Assembly: GCF_036884655.1 (NCBI RefSeq)
Contig: NC_088348.1
Span: 26,153,501-26,217,500 of the forward strand
From: Musa acuminata AAA Group
Taxonomy: Eukaryota; Streptophyta; Magnoliopsida; Zingiberales; Musaceae
Reading direction: 5' to 3'
Length of the DNA stretch: 64,000 bases
Shown: one piece after another, positions 36,287-48,893 of the stretch
Numbering within the stretch: the first letter of the stretch is position 1
How the letters are laid out: the number at the start of each line of letters is the position of its first letter
Notes under the pieces: model-generated
Seen by the model: only the letters and a program-made list of their open reading frames with translations
Databases searched by the model: none
What the model was told of the DNA's origin: nothing
Made by a program: the position numbers and the translations under genes

Positions 36287-39200
36287 ATGGAATTCTTGCG
36301 GTTTGGGGCTGAGGTGGCGGCAGGAGAGGAAGCCGCGACGGGGTACTGGATGCGATGGCAGACGCTCGTCTGCGCTCTGATCGTCGTCGCCCCGGCGGTC
36401 GCCGCGGTGGTTGTCGCGGCGCGGGCGCCGGCGCGACCGCTCAGGGCCGTCGATCTCTGGGCGCCGTGCTGGGCCGGGATGCACCCGGCCTGGCTTCTCG
36501 CGTACCGCGGCTTCGTGTTCTTGGCCATGGCGTGGCTACTCTTCCAGATGATTCTGTTTCGCGGATTCTCCGCGTTCTACTTCTATACTCAGTGAGCCCC
36601 CTTATTACCATAGCCGTCTTAACATGAAAACATGCTTTGTTCTCATTGCTAATTTTATTGATTAGTTAGTTCTATTCATTGTGAGACGGGGGAGAAATTT
36701 TTTCTTTCTGATTCTGGAGATCAAGAGAAGCCGATTTTCTTTCTCATGCTTGAGATGAAGTGAAACCGATTAGGGATTTTGGGTTAGCCCGTGGATTATT
36801 AAATCCTCGATATGGCAGCAGTAATTTACCACCGTACTGGAAACTGGACTGGTTGTGATCTTATCTGGTCTATTCTCTGATTGGGCATGAATACCGTTGG
36901 CTGCTGAGTCGGCTCCAGTCGGCCGAAGGCGCAGGTTCATCCTTGTGTCTCCTCTGTGCCGATGTGGGAGTACTGATGTGGCGAACCAGCACGGGAAGTC
37001 TACAAGGGATGTGGTTTGCTGGGGCTGATCTGACCTTGGAGCGGTGAGGCCGGGTAGAGGAACTGGGATCTGCTCGGCAGCAAGGTCCTGTCTTCGCTGT
37101 TGGGTCATCTTCAAGCTGCGAGGTTGTCGGGGGGCAGAGGAGGCGAAAGACAGCAGTATGAGCTGTGTAAAGATGAGAGAGTAAAGGGTTGAGAGATTGT
37201 TGCCCCCCCAATCTTGGCCTGGGGTGTGGCTCTTATGCTTGGGTATCGTGCCCTCTCCGATTGTGATCTTATCTGGTCTACTCTCTGATTGAGCATGAAT
37301 ACTGTTGGCTGGTGAGTCGGCTTCAGTTGACACGGTTGGTTCACTACCAAAGGTGCAGGTTCATCCTTGTGTCTCCTCCGTGCCGATATGGGAGTGTTGA
37401 TGTGGTGAACCAACGTTGGAAGTCTACAAGGGAGGCGGTTTGCTGGGGCTGATCTGACCTTAGACCAGTGATTCTGCACAACAGGCCGGTGTCCGGGGGG
37501 GGGGGCTTCCCGGCTCGACCTCTTCGATGCTTTAGTTAGTGTAAGGCGGAGGAGGCAAAGACAGCAGTATGAGCTGTGTAAAGATGAGAGAGTAAAGGGT
37601 TAAGAGATTGTTGCCCCCCCCAATCTTGGCCTGGGGTGTGGCTCTTATGCTTGGGTGCCGTGCCTTCTCCGATTGTGATCTTATCTGGTCTACTCTCTGA
37701 TTGAGCATAAATACCGTTGGATGGTGAATCGGATCCAGTTGGCACAGGTTCATCCTTGTGTCTCTTCCGTGCCGATGTGGGAGTGTTGATGTGGTGAACC
37801 AGCGCTGGCGCTGGAAGTCTACAAGGGAGGCGGTTTGCTGGGGCTGATATGACCTTGGAGCAGTGAGGCCTGGTAGAGGAACTGGGATTTGCTCGGCAGC
37901 GAGGTCCTCTCTTGGCCGTTGGGTCATCTTCAAGCTGCGAGGTTGTCTCCTGGGCACTAGTGATCCTGCACAACAGGTCGATGTCGGGGGGCTTCCCGTC
38001 TCGACCCCCTCGATGTTTAAGCAAGTGTAAGGTGGAGGAGGCGTAAGATAGTAGTTTGAGTTGTGTAAAGATGAGTGAGTACAGGGTTGAGAGATTGTTG
38101 CCCCCCCAATCTTGGCCTGGGGTGTGGCTCTTATGCCTGGGTGCTGTGCTCTCTCCGATTGTGATCTTATCTGGTCTACTCTCTGATTGGGCATGAATAC
38201 CGTTGGTTGGTGAGTCGGCTCCAGTCGGCACGATTGGTTCACTGCCAAAGGTGCAGGTTCATCCTTGTATTTCCTCCGTGCCGATGTAGGAGTGTTGATG
38301 TGGTGAACCAGCGCTGGAAGTCTACAAGGGAAGCGGTTTGCTGGGGCTGATCTGACCTTGGAGCGGTGAGGCCTGGTAGAGGAACTGGGATCTGCTCGGC
38401 AACGAGGTCCTCTCTTGGCTGTTGGGTCATCTTCCCGGCTCGAACCCTTCGATGCTTAAGTCAGTGTAAGGCGGAGGAGGCGAAAGACAGCAGTATGAGC
38501 TGTGTAAAGATGAGAGAGTACAGGGTTGAGAGATTGTTGCCCCCTCAATCTTGGCCTGGGGTGTGGCTCTTATGCTTGGGTGTCATGCCCTCTCCGATTG
38601 TGATCTTATCTGGTCTACTCTCTGATTGGGTATGAATATCGTTGGTTGGTGAGTCGGCTCCAGTCGGCACGATTGGTTCACTGCCAAAGGTGCAGGTTCA
38701 TCCTTGTATCTCCTCCGTGCCGATGTAGGAGTGTTGATGTGGTGAACCAGCGCTGGAAGTCTACAAGGGAAGCGGTTTGCTGGGGCTGATCTGACCTTGG
38801 AGCGGTGAGGCCTGGTAGAGGAACTGGGATCTGCTCGGCAACGAGGTCCTCTCTTGGCTGTTGGGTCATCTTCCCGGCTCGAACCCTTCGATGCTTAAGT
38901 CAGTGTAAGGCGGAGGAGGCGAAAGACAGCAGTATGAGCTGTGTAAAGATGAGAGAGTAAAGGGTTGAGAGATTGTTGCCCCCTCAATCTTGGTCTGGGG
39001 TGTGGCTCTTATGCTTGGGTGTCATGCCCTCTCCGATTGTAATCTTATCTGGTCTACTCTCTGATTGAGCATGAATACCGTTGGATGGTGAGTCGGATCC
39101 AGTTGGCACGGTTGGTTCACTGCCAAAGGTGCAGGTTCATCCTTGTGTCTCCTCCGTGCTGATGTGGGAGTGTTGATGTGGTGAACCAGCGCTGGAAATC

Positions 39201-42200
39201 TACAAGGGAGGCGGTTTGCTAGGGCTGATCTGACGTTGGAGCAGTGAGGCCTGGTAGAGGAACTGGGATTTGCTCGGCAGCGAGGTCCTCTCTTGGTCGT
39301 TGGGTCATCTTTAAGCTACGAGGTTGTCTCCTGGGCACCAGTGATCCTGCACAATAGGTCGGTGTCGGGGGACTTCCTGGCTCAACCCCTTTGATGTTTA
39401 AGCAAGTGTAAGGTGGTGGAGGCGAAAGATAGCAGTATGAGCTGTGTAAAGATGAGAGAGTAAAGGGTTGAGAGATTATTGCCCCCCCAATCTTGGCCTG
39501 GGGTGTGGCTCTTATGCTTGGGTGTCATGCCCTCTCCGATTGTGATCTTATCTGGTCTACTCTCTGATTGAGCATGAATACCGTTGGATGGTGAGTCGGA
39601 TCCAGTTGGCACGGTTGGTTCACTGCCAAAGGTGCAGGTTCATCCTTGTGTCTCCTCCGTGCCGATGTGGGAGTGTTGATGTGGTGAACCAGCGCTGGAA
39701 GTCTACAAGGGAAGCGGTTTGCTAGGGCTGATCTGACCTTGGAGCGGTGAGGCCTGGTAGAGGAACTGAGATCTACTCGGCAGCGAGATCCTCTCTTGGC
39801 TGTTGGGTCATCTTCAAGTTGCGAGGTTGTCTCCTGGGCACACCAGTGATCCTGCACAATAGGTCGGTGTCGGGGGGCTTCCCGGCTCGACCCCTTCGAT
39901 TCTTAAGTCAGTGTAAGGCGGAGGAGGCGAAAGACAGCAATATGAGCTGTGTAAAGATGAGAGAGTAAAGGGTTAAGAGATTGTTGCCCCCCCCCCCAAA
40001 TCTTGACTTAGGGTGTGGCTTTTATGCTTGGGTGTTGTGCCCTCTCCACCTGTGTTAGCTGAGGTGGTAGAGGTATTAATGAGGGCGTGCCTTGTGCGGC
40101 GGAGGAGTTAATGTGGGTGGCTTGCTGCCAGTCATCAATGCAGAGTACTGTCGACCATAGATGCGTGGCTCGAGATGTCAACTAGGAGGTGAAGAGGCTG
40201 GGACCTACTATCATTGATGGTCGCTGGTTCTCATGCTTTTGTTGTCATTTAGTTCACGTGGTGGAGGGAGCTGGAGGGTGCCAAATCTAGAGATATGAAT
40301 GAGGGCGTGCCTTGTGCGGCGGAGGAGTTAATGTGGGTGGCTTGCTGCCAGTCATCAATGCAGAGTGCTTGTCAGCCACAGATGCATGGCTCGAGATGTC
40401 AGCCGGGAGGTGAAGAGGCTGGGACCTACTATCATTGATGGTTGCTGGTTCCCATGCTTTTATTGTCATTTAGTCCACGTGGTGGAGGGTGTCAAATCTG
40501 TCCCTATCATTCTCTACCGTTGTGATCGACAAGAAAATAATTTCCGTATAACACTCCTGTTTAGTCACACATAGAAAGTGGGAGCAGATTTAAATTGGTT
40601 TTAATTGCTTGGTGAGTGTATTACCCTTAACCTATCTTAGGGCTTAAGCATTTTGGCTCATCATGAGGAATGATAGTAGGGCTTAGTAGATTTAAATTAG
40701 TTTTAGGTTCAATAAGCTAATCATGAGGAATGGTAGGAGGGTATTTGGCATCGTAAGAGGCTCAAGAAGGAAAATATTATCCATGGATGGGATCAGATCA
40801 AAGGTACACCTTGACATGCAATCATCACTGGATTAGCCCTCACGTGCATCATGCTAGGGCTTGGCTTGTTGGATATACTATTATTGACTTAGGCCTAAGC
40901 ATTTTGTGCCAATGGTCTTAGCTTTAGCAAATTAATTGGTCTATTATCTTGTTAGATCGGTAAGTGACACTTTCATAAATTAAAGTTTTAAAACTGGACC
41001 AGGAAAATCAAAACTATCATTTTAAATTTAGGTCAAGTTTTATTGTTAATAACTTGATAAGTGTTATGTAGAATCAAGATAGTCTTCAGAAGTTGGATAC
41101 TTCATAACTATTTGATTTTTCCATACAATCACAACTTTAGAACAGTGATTCAGATAAATTTAAACAAAGATATGCCCACTGCTCAGTTAATAATATAGTC
41201 GAAGGATGGAGAGAACAAACAGTTGAGCAGCTTATGAGAACGAAAGAATGAACTGCTTGAATCAAGGCTGTCTGGTTTTCAAGAATACTTTTTGCCAAAT
41301 AGTTTTCACGTGTTGGTACGTTTCTTGAGCCCAACATTTCAGTGATGCTGATAAGCTGTTGCCTATTGTTTCTTTTTTTGTTTTTGTTTCCATTAAGTTT
41401 AACATGACTGCTATCACTGACACATGGAGTAGAAGTGGATGATTAACTTTTGTATGGTTGAGGGCAAGGTGATAGTCAATGCCTGCAGTTAGGTGTGTAT
41501 TATGAAGTATCTTCAATAGAGAAAAGTGAATTGTAGCTGCTCATTGAAGAGGGAAGGAAAATGTTTTTGTAAAGGAGTGATGGGTGAAATGGGGAAGTAA
41601 CAGCATACGAGAGTTTTTTGCAGATCTGACTCTTTGATGTGATGAGAGATCACCTCGGATATGGAATAAAGTAATTGTTGAATGCTAGAGGGTTATCACA
41701 GTCCATGTCCTGTTTGGTTCTTAGTTTTGTGGCCATAAGAAAATTTTCGCATTGCTTCTTTGTGATGCATTGTTTTCGAATTAAATGCTCTTTTCTGTGT
41801 TAGACAATGTTAACGAATGTCATGTTGCCCTCTATAAACATGGAGGAACTGTGTTCTTTGTTAAGTACCTCCACATCAGCTAGTCCTTATACTTTGACAT
41901 CACTGACGTTTCGCTAAATTTATTACCTATGTCTCTTTATTTTCAATTGAAAAACACAGTTTATTCGTGTTAAAAATATAACTATTCAGTTGATGTTCCT
42001 GGATGAATGATCTGCAGGTGGACGTTTGCATTAGTCATTGTCTATTTTGCGGTATGTTCCTCCACTGTTTCCCATTATTAAATTAGTTCAAAATCAGTAC
42101 TGTATTTAACTATTTATTATGACTACTATCTTCTTCCCTTAGTTGGAGTTTTTGCTTTTTATTTTACATGCTAGATTGTGTATCTAGCTTGTCTCTGTTA

Positions 42201-45200
42201 ATTCTTTTCTATATGCCCCCTAAACACAAGAAAAACAACCTACCATAGAAAGAAAATTCGTCCTAATTACATGATTTTACGCTTTTGTCTGATGTTTTTG
42301 TCTTCTGCAGATCGCAACCATTATATCCGCCCATGGCTGCTGGCTTTACTCAAAGAGAAGTATTATGCCAGAACAGGAGGTCAACAGATTCCTAAATGGT
42401 GGTTTTGAGCAGAATAGTCCTATGACTCTACCTTTGAGGACCAACAAAAATATGAATGTAATAAGATTGCAAAGCTATCATGAACAGGAAGCTGATGAAA
42501 AAAAAGCTGGATTTTGGGGTCATGCTATGCAACTTGTCTATCAGGTCAGCATCTAAATGCATGTTTATATGTTATCACTATAAAAAAGAAAAAGCATGGT
42601 ATTCACTGTGACAGGTAGTCTCAGTGTGAATTCCAAGTTACTCATAATAATCACGACTTTCCAGATTTTTCATAATGGGCTTCTAGTTTAGCTGAAGTCT
42701 TCCTTCTGCTTCTATTACATGTCTCTGAAGGAGGAGAACCAACTATGGCTACATCGATAATTCAAGCATTGTATACGTCATTAGTCCAATCCTTTATAGG
42801 AACTATCCATAATAACAAACTTGCAAAATGGATCTGTTTATCATAAAGAGATGTGTTGCTCTTGACCCTGCTTCACTTTAATTGTTATTTGAACAAAAAC
42901 ATCACAATAAATTTTTGGTAAAAGTTATGTCTTGGTCCGAGTGGGGATAGCATTTCTCTTTTGCATGTCTATGGAGTTTTGAAAAATCCAAACATCTCAG
43001 AGATAGATATAGAGGTAGGAATTTGTCGAACGAACCTCACTCCTTCGTTTATGTCAAGAGTCAATTGATGAAAAGGGGCTGGGGAAAGTTTGAACCCAAT
43101 TTTGTCTTTCGCATTTATGTGCTGAATGTTATTATAATATAAACAAAAAGACATTTTACTTCTTTTATTTTCTTTACATGCCTAACACCTTTTAATTTAT
43201 ATGCTTTAACCAGTATATGCTTGTTAAGTTAGTTATTACCTGAATCACTTAGATTTTTATTCCTTGCCAAGCTGTTATCAATTGAAGGTTCAAATATATT
43301 TTTAAAATTGTTCTTTTTCCCCACCTACATTGTGCTATTTTCAGTAAAAATATATAAAATTTACTATTATCATTTGATTAACAGACCAGTGCAGGTGCTG
43401 TAGTGTTGACAGACATTGTATTTTGGGTTCTTCTAGTACCATATTTGTCTTCTATAAATTTCAGGCTAAATGCTGTGAGTATCCTGAACTTGAGCAAGAA
43501 GTTTATGTGACAAGAGTCTTTCTTTATGCTTGTTCTATCTAGTTATGAATCCAAGAATCGTTTGGTAATATTTTTCCATTTAGATATTAGAATGTATATG
43601 GTCTTTATCGCATCATTTTTTAGTTTCCTTGAGGTCTTTCTCTCTCTAAGAAGATGAGAAGCCCTAATTTGAAGGGTAGTTTTTAACAAGTTCATTTCTC
43701 AACCAGAGATCAAGCGCACAAGTTCCCTTTTGCATTCTTGCTTGCATACTGATGTCCTTTCAAATTTGGAAATTCAATTGTTTCGCATTGGGTTCTTTTA
43801 ATCTGTTGTTGTCTTATAAACTTTGCAAATGGGTTTCTTCTAAGTCTGTGCTATGTTCTTGCCAGGCTAAAAACTTAACTGTGTTTACAGTTTACAGTTG
43901 CATATCTAAGTTTACACAAATATATCACTCTTAGTTTATCATATTCATGGATCTCCCCTTTGTTTCTGAGTTTTCATGACCCTTCATATCATTTATTGGA
44001 TTCGGGGCTTCTCCTTTTCTCCTCTCATCGACTAGCATTGTGTCAAATGTAAAATAGGTCCAGCAAGTGACACTAACAAGGATGCTTGTACTTGATGCAT
44101 GTAGAAGTGCGGAACTATGGTTGTTTACATGTCTGATGCTTCTACAAATGTTTCTTTCTAGATTTCTCTGACCACTAAATAAGAGTTCAGTTACTTGTGA
44201 TTCTCTTTTTAGTATATTGAACCTGATATATCTTGATTTACTTGATATGGTTCCCTGATGTATTATCACAAGCATATTCAGAACCACTAGAAATATTTAC
44301 TTCCACTCCTTACTTTTCAGAGCCGAGATCTTTTCCTTAGAAGGAATAGGTTAATTTTCTTTCTGTGTTTTCATGTCTGATGCTTCAACAAATGTTTCCC
44401 TTTGTGAAGTACTTTTTTAGCATGAAATTAGTGGTGAATGCTCATAGGGGTGTATAGTTAAACACATTGTTTATGATATAATACCATCCGGCATGTGAGC
44501 AGACACATCTTTATATGTGTCTCCTGAAATTTATCATTGATGAGTGCTTGTATTTGAAATGTGTATTTGTGGCTGTGGCTTCAGTGTTTTAAAACTGTCT
44601 TGCTATTATTTTGCTTCTGAAATTTAAGAATCTCTTCGGTATATTAATGTACTTTTTCTTGTAACTCTTAAATATTTGACCGAACAAATTATTGCTCCAT
44701 TTAGTATTGATATTTGATAGTTATAATTGCAATATCCTTTTCTGTTTCGTATATCTTAACTAGATCTTTGTATCAGTTAACAGTGCATTGATACTGCATG
44801 ATGCAAGGGTTGCAACATTCGGCATGCATATATACTATCATGCTCTAGTTATTTGGAAAACTATCTTTGATGATGCTGTTGGTTCATTTCCTGAAACTAT
44901 TGCTATGTCTTAAATAAGATAAGTCAAATAATATTACTTGCAATGAAATTATTGTTACTATTCTATACAAAGCTTTTTAGCTAATTTTATTCTATTTATG
45001 TTTAAACCATATTAACCTCTATCTGAGGATGGCAGATAATGGGCTGCATGCATTCTCTTAATGCTGTGTTTCTTCTACTCGACACTTTTCTCAATAACCT
45101 GGTATGTGTCTCATGTGCATAAGTCAAACACGTGCAGCATACTCTGTTTTCACATAGGAACCTAACTTAAATCCTTTTTGCAGCCATTTCCGCTGTTTCG

Positions 45201-46180
45201 AATGGCATATTTTGCGTTTTGGAGCTGTATTTATGTGACATTCCAATGGATCCTTCATGCTCGTGGTTTTACTTGGTGAGGATATCCTAGTCTTTCAAGT
45301 ATTGACATTGTTATGTGTTGTTCCTAAACAGACATTCAGTTGCCCTTGTGCTCAACTTTCTATTAAGTAATTGTTTAACAATGGGATTATTGAGAGAGCC
45401 ATTTTATTTATATAAAGCAAGGTAGGTATATATTATCTTGGTCTACTGGTTTCGACACATTATCGAACTAGTAAAGTACGGTATATAGTACTTAACCAAT
45501 TTGGGACCAAGTTATATAGTACCGTATCAAACCTTGGTCAGACTGATTACTATATATAGCAGTTTGGTCAGTAATTAAAACCTAGTGTTTACCAATTTGA
45601 CCTAGTATCGATATTGAAATGTTTGGCATGTATACAGTTTGCTTATATTATTTATTATCTTAGTCGATTATACTGGGTGGTACAGGTCAAGATACCATCT
45701 ATAGTATACCAGTCTTGTACTGATCAAATAGATTACCAAACTTAGCAACAAAAAGATAATTAAATCCATACTTGGTATGAAGTAACACTAACAAGAGGCC
45801 TCAAATGGAACATTCAGGAATGTGATTATTAGTCTATATTCAAAGAACAAGTTTCATGGGAGCACATCAAACTGTGACTATTATATGATGTGATTAATTG
45901 ACTTGTGACCTCACTTGAGTGATTGATGTGTGTGCAGGTGGCCTTACCCTTTTTTGGATCTTGCTACTCATTGGGCACCTCTTTGGTAACATCAGTTCTT
46001 TAATTAATTCTCTCTTTATTTGTAAGAATTAATTGTGATGCTTATGGCCGTCCACCCTGCAGGTACTTCCTCATGGCATTGGCACATATTCCGTGTTACG
46101 GATTGTATTGGTTGATCGTTAGAGCGAAGAACTCATTTTGCCCAAAATTTTTACCAAATGCTTTTATAAGGATATATTAG
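36287..46180 (+). CDS. Rolling-stone-like multi-pass membrane protein (plant At1g10660/At5g62960 type)
   Basis: Eight exons, 36287-36591, 42018-42051, 42311-42544, 43385-43474, 45036-45101, 45184-45275, 45938-45985 and 46063-46180, give 328 residues with every phase preserved. About seven hydrophobic segments are visible, at roughly 26-46, 69-90 and 102-125, then AGAVVLTDIVFWVLLVPYL, the NAVFLLLDTFLNNL region, MAYFAFWSCIYVTFQWILHA and YFLMALAHIPCYGLYWLIVRA. A hydrophilic loop lies between the third and fourth. The layout and the motifs RGFSAFYFYTQWTF and HxLNAVFLLLD match an uncharacterised plant family related to Drosophila rolling stone. The molecular function is unknown. Intron 1 is 5.4 kb and is swollen by a tandem array of LTR-like repeats. 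Exon 2 is only 34 bp. Confidence 0.85.
36852..40040 (-). repeat. Tandem array of LTR-like units (411-510 bp) in intron 1
   Basis: The landmark GGCCTGGGGTGTGGCTC recurs (with small changes) near 37217, 37628, 38114, 38563, 38992, 39494 and 40004, giving spacings of 411, 486, 449, 429, 502 and 510 bp. Each unit contains a C/G homopolymer tract beside that landmark. It also has, on the minus strand, a CATAAGAGCCACACC promoter-like box, a GGGGTCGAGCCGGGAAGCCC block and a GTGCAGGATCACTGG block. This order is that of the R-U5 part of plant Gypsy (Tat-like) LTRs. A minus-strand open segment starting MTQ-P-REDL.AEQIPVPLPGL recurs in several units. The two units covering about 38.2-38.9 kb are nearly identical. 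Confidence 0.85.
40081..40509 (-). repeat. 220 bp direct duplication, U3-like end of the LTR array
   Basis: The copies at 40081-40300 and 40301-40500 both start GAGGGCGTGCCTTGTGCGGC and both contain CTGGGACCTACTATCATTGA. On the minus strand the block begins TGATAGGGACAG at 40509, the kind of TG start expected of an LTR. It precedes the R-U5-like array in the correct order for a minus-strand element. Confidence 0.8.
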
Positions 46181-47424
46181 GTATGTTTCTAAAATGCTAA
46201 GCTCCCATGGTTACACAAGTTAGTAATCATTGCAGTACACATGCAAGTCGCCGTCATGCACAATTATGCATAATGAAGCCAATAATGTGACGACAACCTT
46301 TGCAACTCATAAACTTGTAAAATGTTCATTGGCTCTTTGTTGTTGTCATGTGAGACTTGTATGGTTAATTTTCTAATCAACTCTTTGGAGGTGGTGAATT
46401 GTACTTATGCACTGGTAATGTGATTTATTGCCAAATCATGTACCCTCTCGATACTATGAACAATTAATACATGTGCCCTTCTCACAAACTTTGGTGACCC
46501 GAGTGGTACCTCATTCCACCCACAGCAGTTCTTACATGGCATTTAATCCGCTGTTGAGATAAATTTTCATTACAATGTGTTTGGCATGACAGAACAGTTT
46601 TTGAACAGTGTTCTTCAGAAATTTCTTATGATGGGACTGTTGTAGGTGTTTTATATTTTTAATTCAGGGCAATTAATTTTAGAAGAAACTGACATAATGG
46701 GTTTGTACCTTTGAGCACTTCTCTTCCATGAATTTATTAGGGTAAGACAGCAAAAGGACAAAAGTAATGCTCATGTCCTTTTTAAGGATTATTACATGGC
46801 TCATAAGAGAATCTATCTAAATTTGATTTTTTTTAATAAATAATCTAAAAATAAAAAAACCAAATAAATCTCTATTTAAATTGACAATTTTAATGGTGAT
46901 TTATACATAAATGACATGTGTTATTTTCAATTGCAGAATTAACATGTGTTATTAAATTTATTAAATGACATGGAACTATATTAGATTGCATTGTTCAACT
47001 GTGTTACATTTAATTGCAAATAATAGCTAAGATGAAAATGGATTATATTACATTTGATTCTACGATCAAGTGTAATATAGTCTATTCACGAGTGTAGCAC
47101 CATAATAGATTAATCCAACTCATCTCAGATTTTACCTAGGAAAAATGTAATAATATAAATGGTTACTTCATTGTTATGATTAAAAAAAGATTCTGATATA
47201 AAGAAATTGCCCGACTGATTTTAGTAAACTCTTTAGTTATTTTAAAACTTCCAAAGTCCAATTTAAGGAAAGACGATTGGGTTTGATTCATCTAAAGGTG
47301 TTAAGATTGATTCTGCAAACACCAGTCTGATTGGAATTTTTCTAGATAAATTACCCATTTATTTATCATTTCGTTCCAATCAGCTAACGTCTTCCTCCTA
47401 TTCTCTCGCCTTCACAGTGAAAGT
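46181..47424. other. AT-rich intergenic DNA
   Basis: Follows the rolling-stone-like gene; the first few hundred bases are probably its 3' UTR. No gene was found up to the LTR element. Confidence 0.45.
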
Positions 47425-47976
47425 TGATAGGGGTAAAAATGGCGATGTGACACGCCATGACAGCAACCCCCTGAGTGACACATTGCCCGAGGCTCGTCAT
47501 ACCCTGCGGCAGCTCGGCCTCCCACGCAACCCCAGTGGCAATGTCAGATGCCACCGAAGGTACAGTCCTGCCCTGCAGACAACCACGTCAGGTAACATCA
47601 AACTTCATCTATAAATACCCCCAAACTCTAAAGAGAAAAGGGGGGAGGACGAACTCACACACCACACTTGTATGGAGGCATCTCTTCCTTCAAAACCCTC
47701 TCCACATCGCTAACTTGGCCGTCGGAGGGGTCGGGCCGAGCGCCTCGGCCCGACCTTTATGCAGGTGCCAGAGGGGGTCGACTCTTCCAGGCGCTACGGC
47801 GGAGCTTCATGCCAACCCGACCCGACCTGCCGTCGACCCGACCTCCCGACCCGAACCACCGTGCTCAGCCTTCGGGAGACCCCGAGGGACGCCGCCCGAG
47901 ATCCCTGACTTCTGGACCCCGAACCGAGCCGGACGGCCCCGAGGCCACGGCTTAAACAGATGCCCCCGCCGCATCA
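47425..47976 (+). repeat. Left LTR of the non-autonomous element
   Basis: 552 bp from TGATAGGGG to GCATCA. It carries a TATAAATA box at 47610-47617, followed by the GGAGGGGTCGGGCC and TTTATGCAGG blocks shared with the right LTR. Confidence 0.82.
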
Positions 47977-47985
47977 GATTGGCGC
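47977..47985 (+). other. Primer-binding-site-like sequence
   Basis: GATTGGCGC directly follows the left LTR. ATTGGCGC(C) is the usual PBS start in Tat-type Gypsy elements; the match ends after GGCGC because the repeat array begins. Confidence 0.6.
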
Positions 47986-47986
47986 T

Positions 47987-48810
47987 CCAGTTCATTTCTC
48001 GACTTGCGGCTCGGCGATCCAGTCATGTTACGAGTCGCTCCAGTTCGGTCTCCGACTTGCGGCTCGTTAGTCCGATCATATCCCAAGTCGCGCCAGTTCA
48101 TTTCCCGACTTGCGGCTCGGCGATCCAGTCATGTTACGAGTCGCTCCAGTTCGGTCTCCGACTTGCGGCTCGTCAGTCCGATCATATCCCAAGTCGCGCC
48201 AGTTCATTTCCCGACTTGCGGCTTGGCGATCCAGTCATGTTACGAGTCGCTCCAGTTCGGTCTCCGACTTGCGGCTCGTCGGTCCGATCATATCCCAAGT
48301 CGCGCCAGTTCATTTCCCGACTTGCGGCTCGGCGATCCAGTCATGTTACGAGTCGCTCCAGTTCGGTCTCCGACTTGCGGCTCGTCAGTCCGATCATATC
48401 CCAAGTCGCGCCAGTTCATTTCCCGACTTGCGGCTCGGCGATCCAGTCATGTTACGAGTCGCTCCAGTTCGGTCTCCGACTTGCGGCTCGTCAGTCCGAT
48501 CATATCCCAAGTCGCCCCAGTTCGGTCTCCGACTTGCGGCTCGTCAGTCCGATCATATCCCAAGTCGCGCCAGTTCATTTCCCGACTTGCGGCTCGGCGA
48601 TCCAGTCATGTTACGAGTCACTCCAGTTCGGTCTCTGACTTGCGGCTCGTCAGTCCGATCATATCCCAAGTCGCCCCAGTTCGGTCTCCGACTTGCGGCT
48701 CGTCAGTCCGATCATATCCCAAGTCGCGCCAGTTCATTTCCCGACTTGCGGCTCGGCGATCCAGTCATGTTACGAGTCGCTCCAGTTCGGTCTCCGACTT
48801 GCGACTCGGT
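47987..48810 (+). repeat. Tandem array of 53 bp monomers (16 copies, two types A and B)
   Basis: Monomers begin CCAGTTC at 47987, 48040, 48093, 48146, 48199, 48252, 48305, 48358, 48411, 48464, 48517, 48570, 48623, 48676, 48729 and 48782, exactly every 53 bp with no length change. Type A has CCAGTTCATTTC and CATGTTACGAGTCGC. Type B has CCAGTTCGGTCTC and CATATCCCAAGTCGC. The order is A-B four times, then A-B-B, A-B-B, A-B, with the last B partial. All three plus-strand frames are open, but this follows from the repeat arithmetic and is not evidence of coding. Confidence 0.95.
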
Positions 48811-48880
48811 TGTTCAAGCATTAAACGAGGACGCCCTTCATCCACGAAACCCTGAAAAACGACCCAGCACACCTCCACAT

Positions 48881-48893
48881 AGGGGGGGGGAAG
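48881..48893 (+). other. Polypurine tract
   Basis: AGGGGGGGGGAAG ends at the base before the right LTR. This is the standard plus-strand priming site position. Confidence 0.8.

Noticed and set aside
37532..38248. Minus-strand open frames of 231 and 238 codons in the intronic array
   Set aside because: They are two overlapping frames of the same strand across repeated LTR-like units. The resemblance to a retrotransposon gag start is at most a fragment and the frames break at unit borders.
47475..48638. 387-codon open frame (and overlapping frames of 283 and 275 codons)
   Set aside because: They read through the LTR and the 53 bp repeat array in all three frames at once. The peptide is a cyclic repeat with no family resemblance, and openness is explained by the monomer length.
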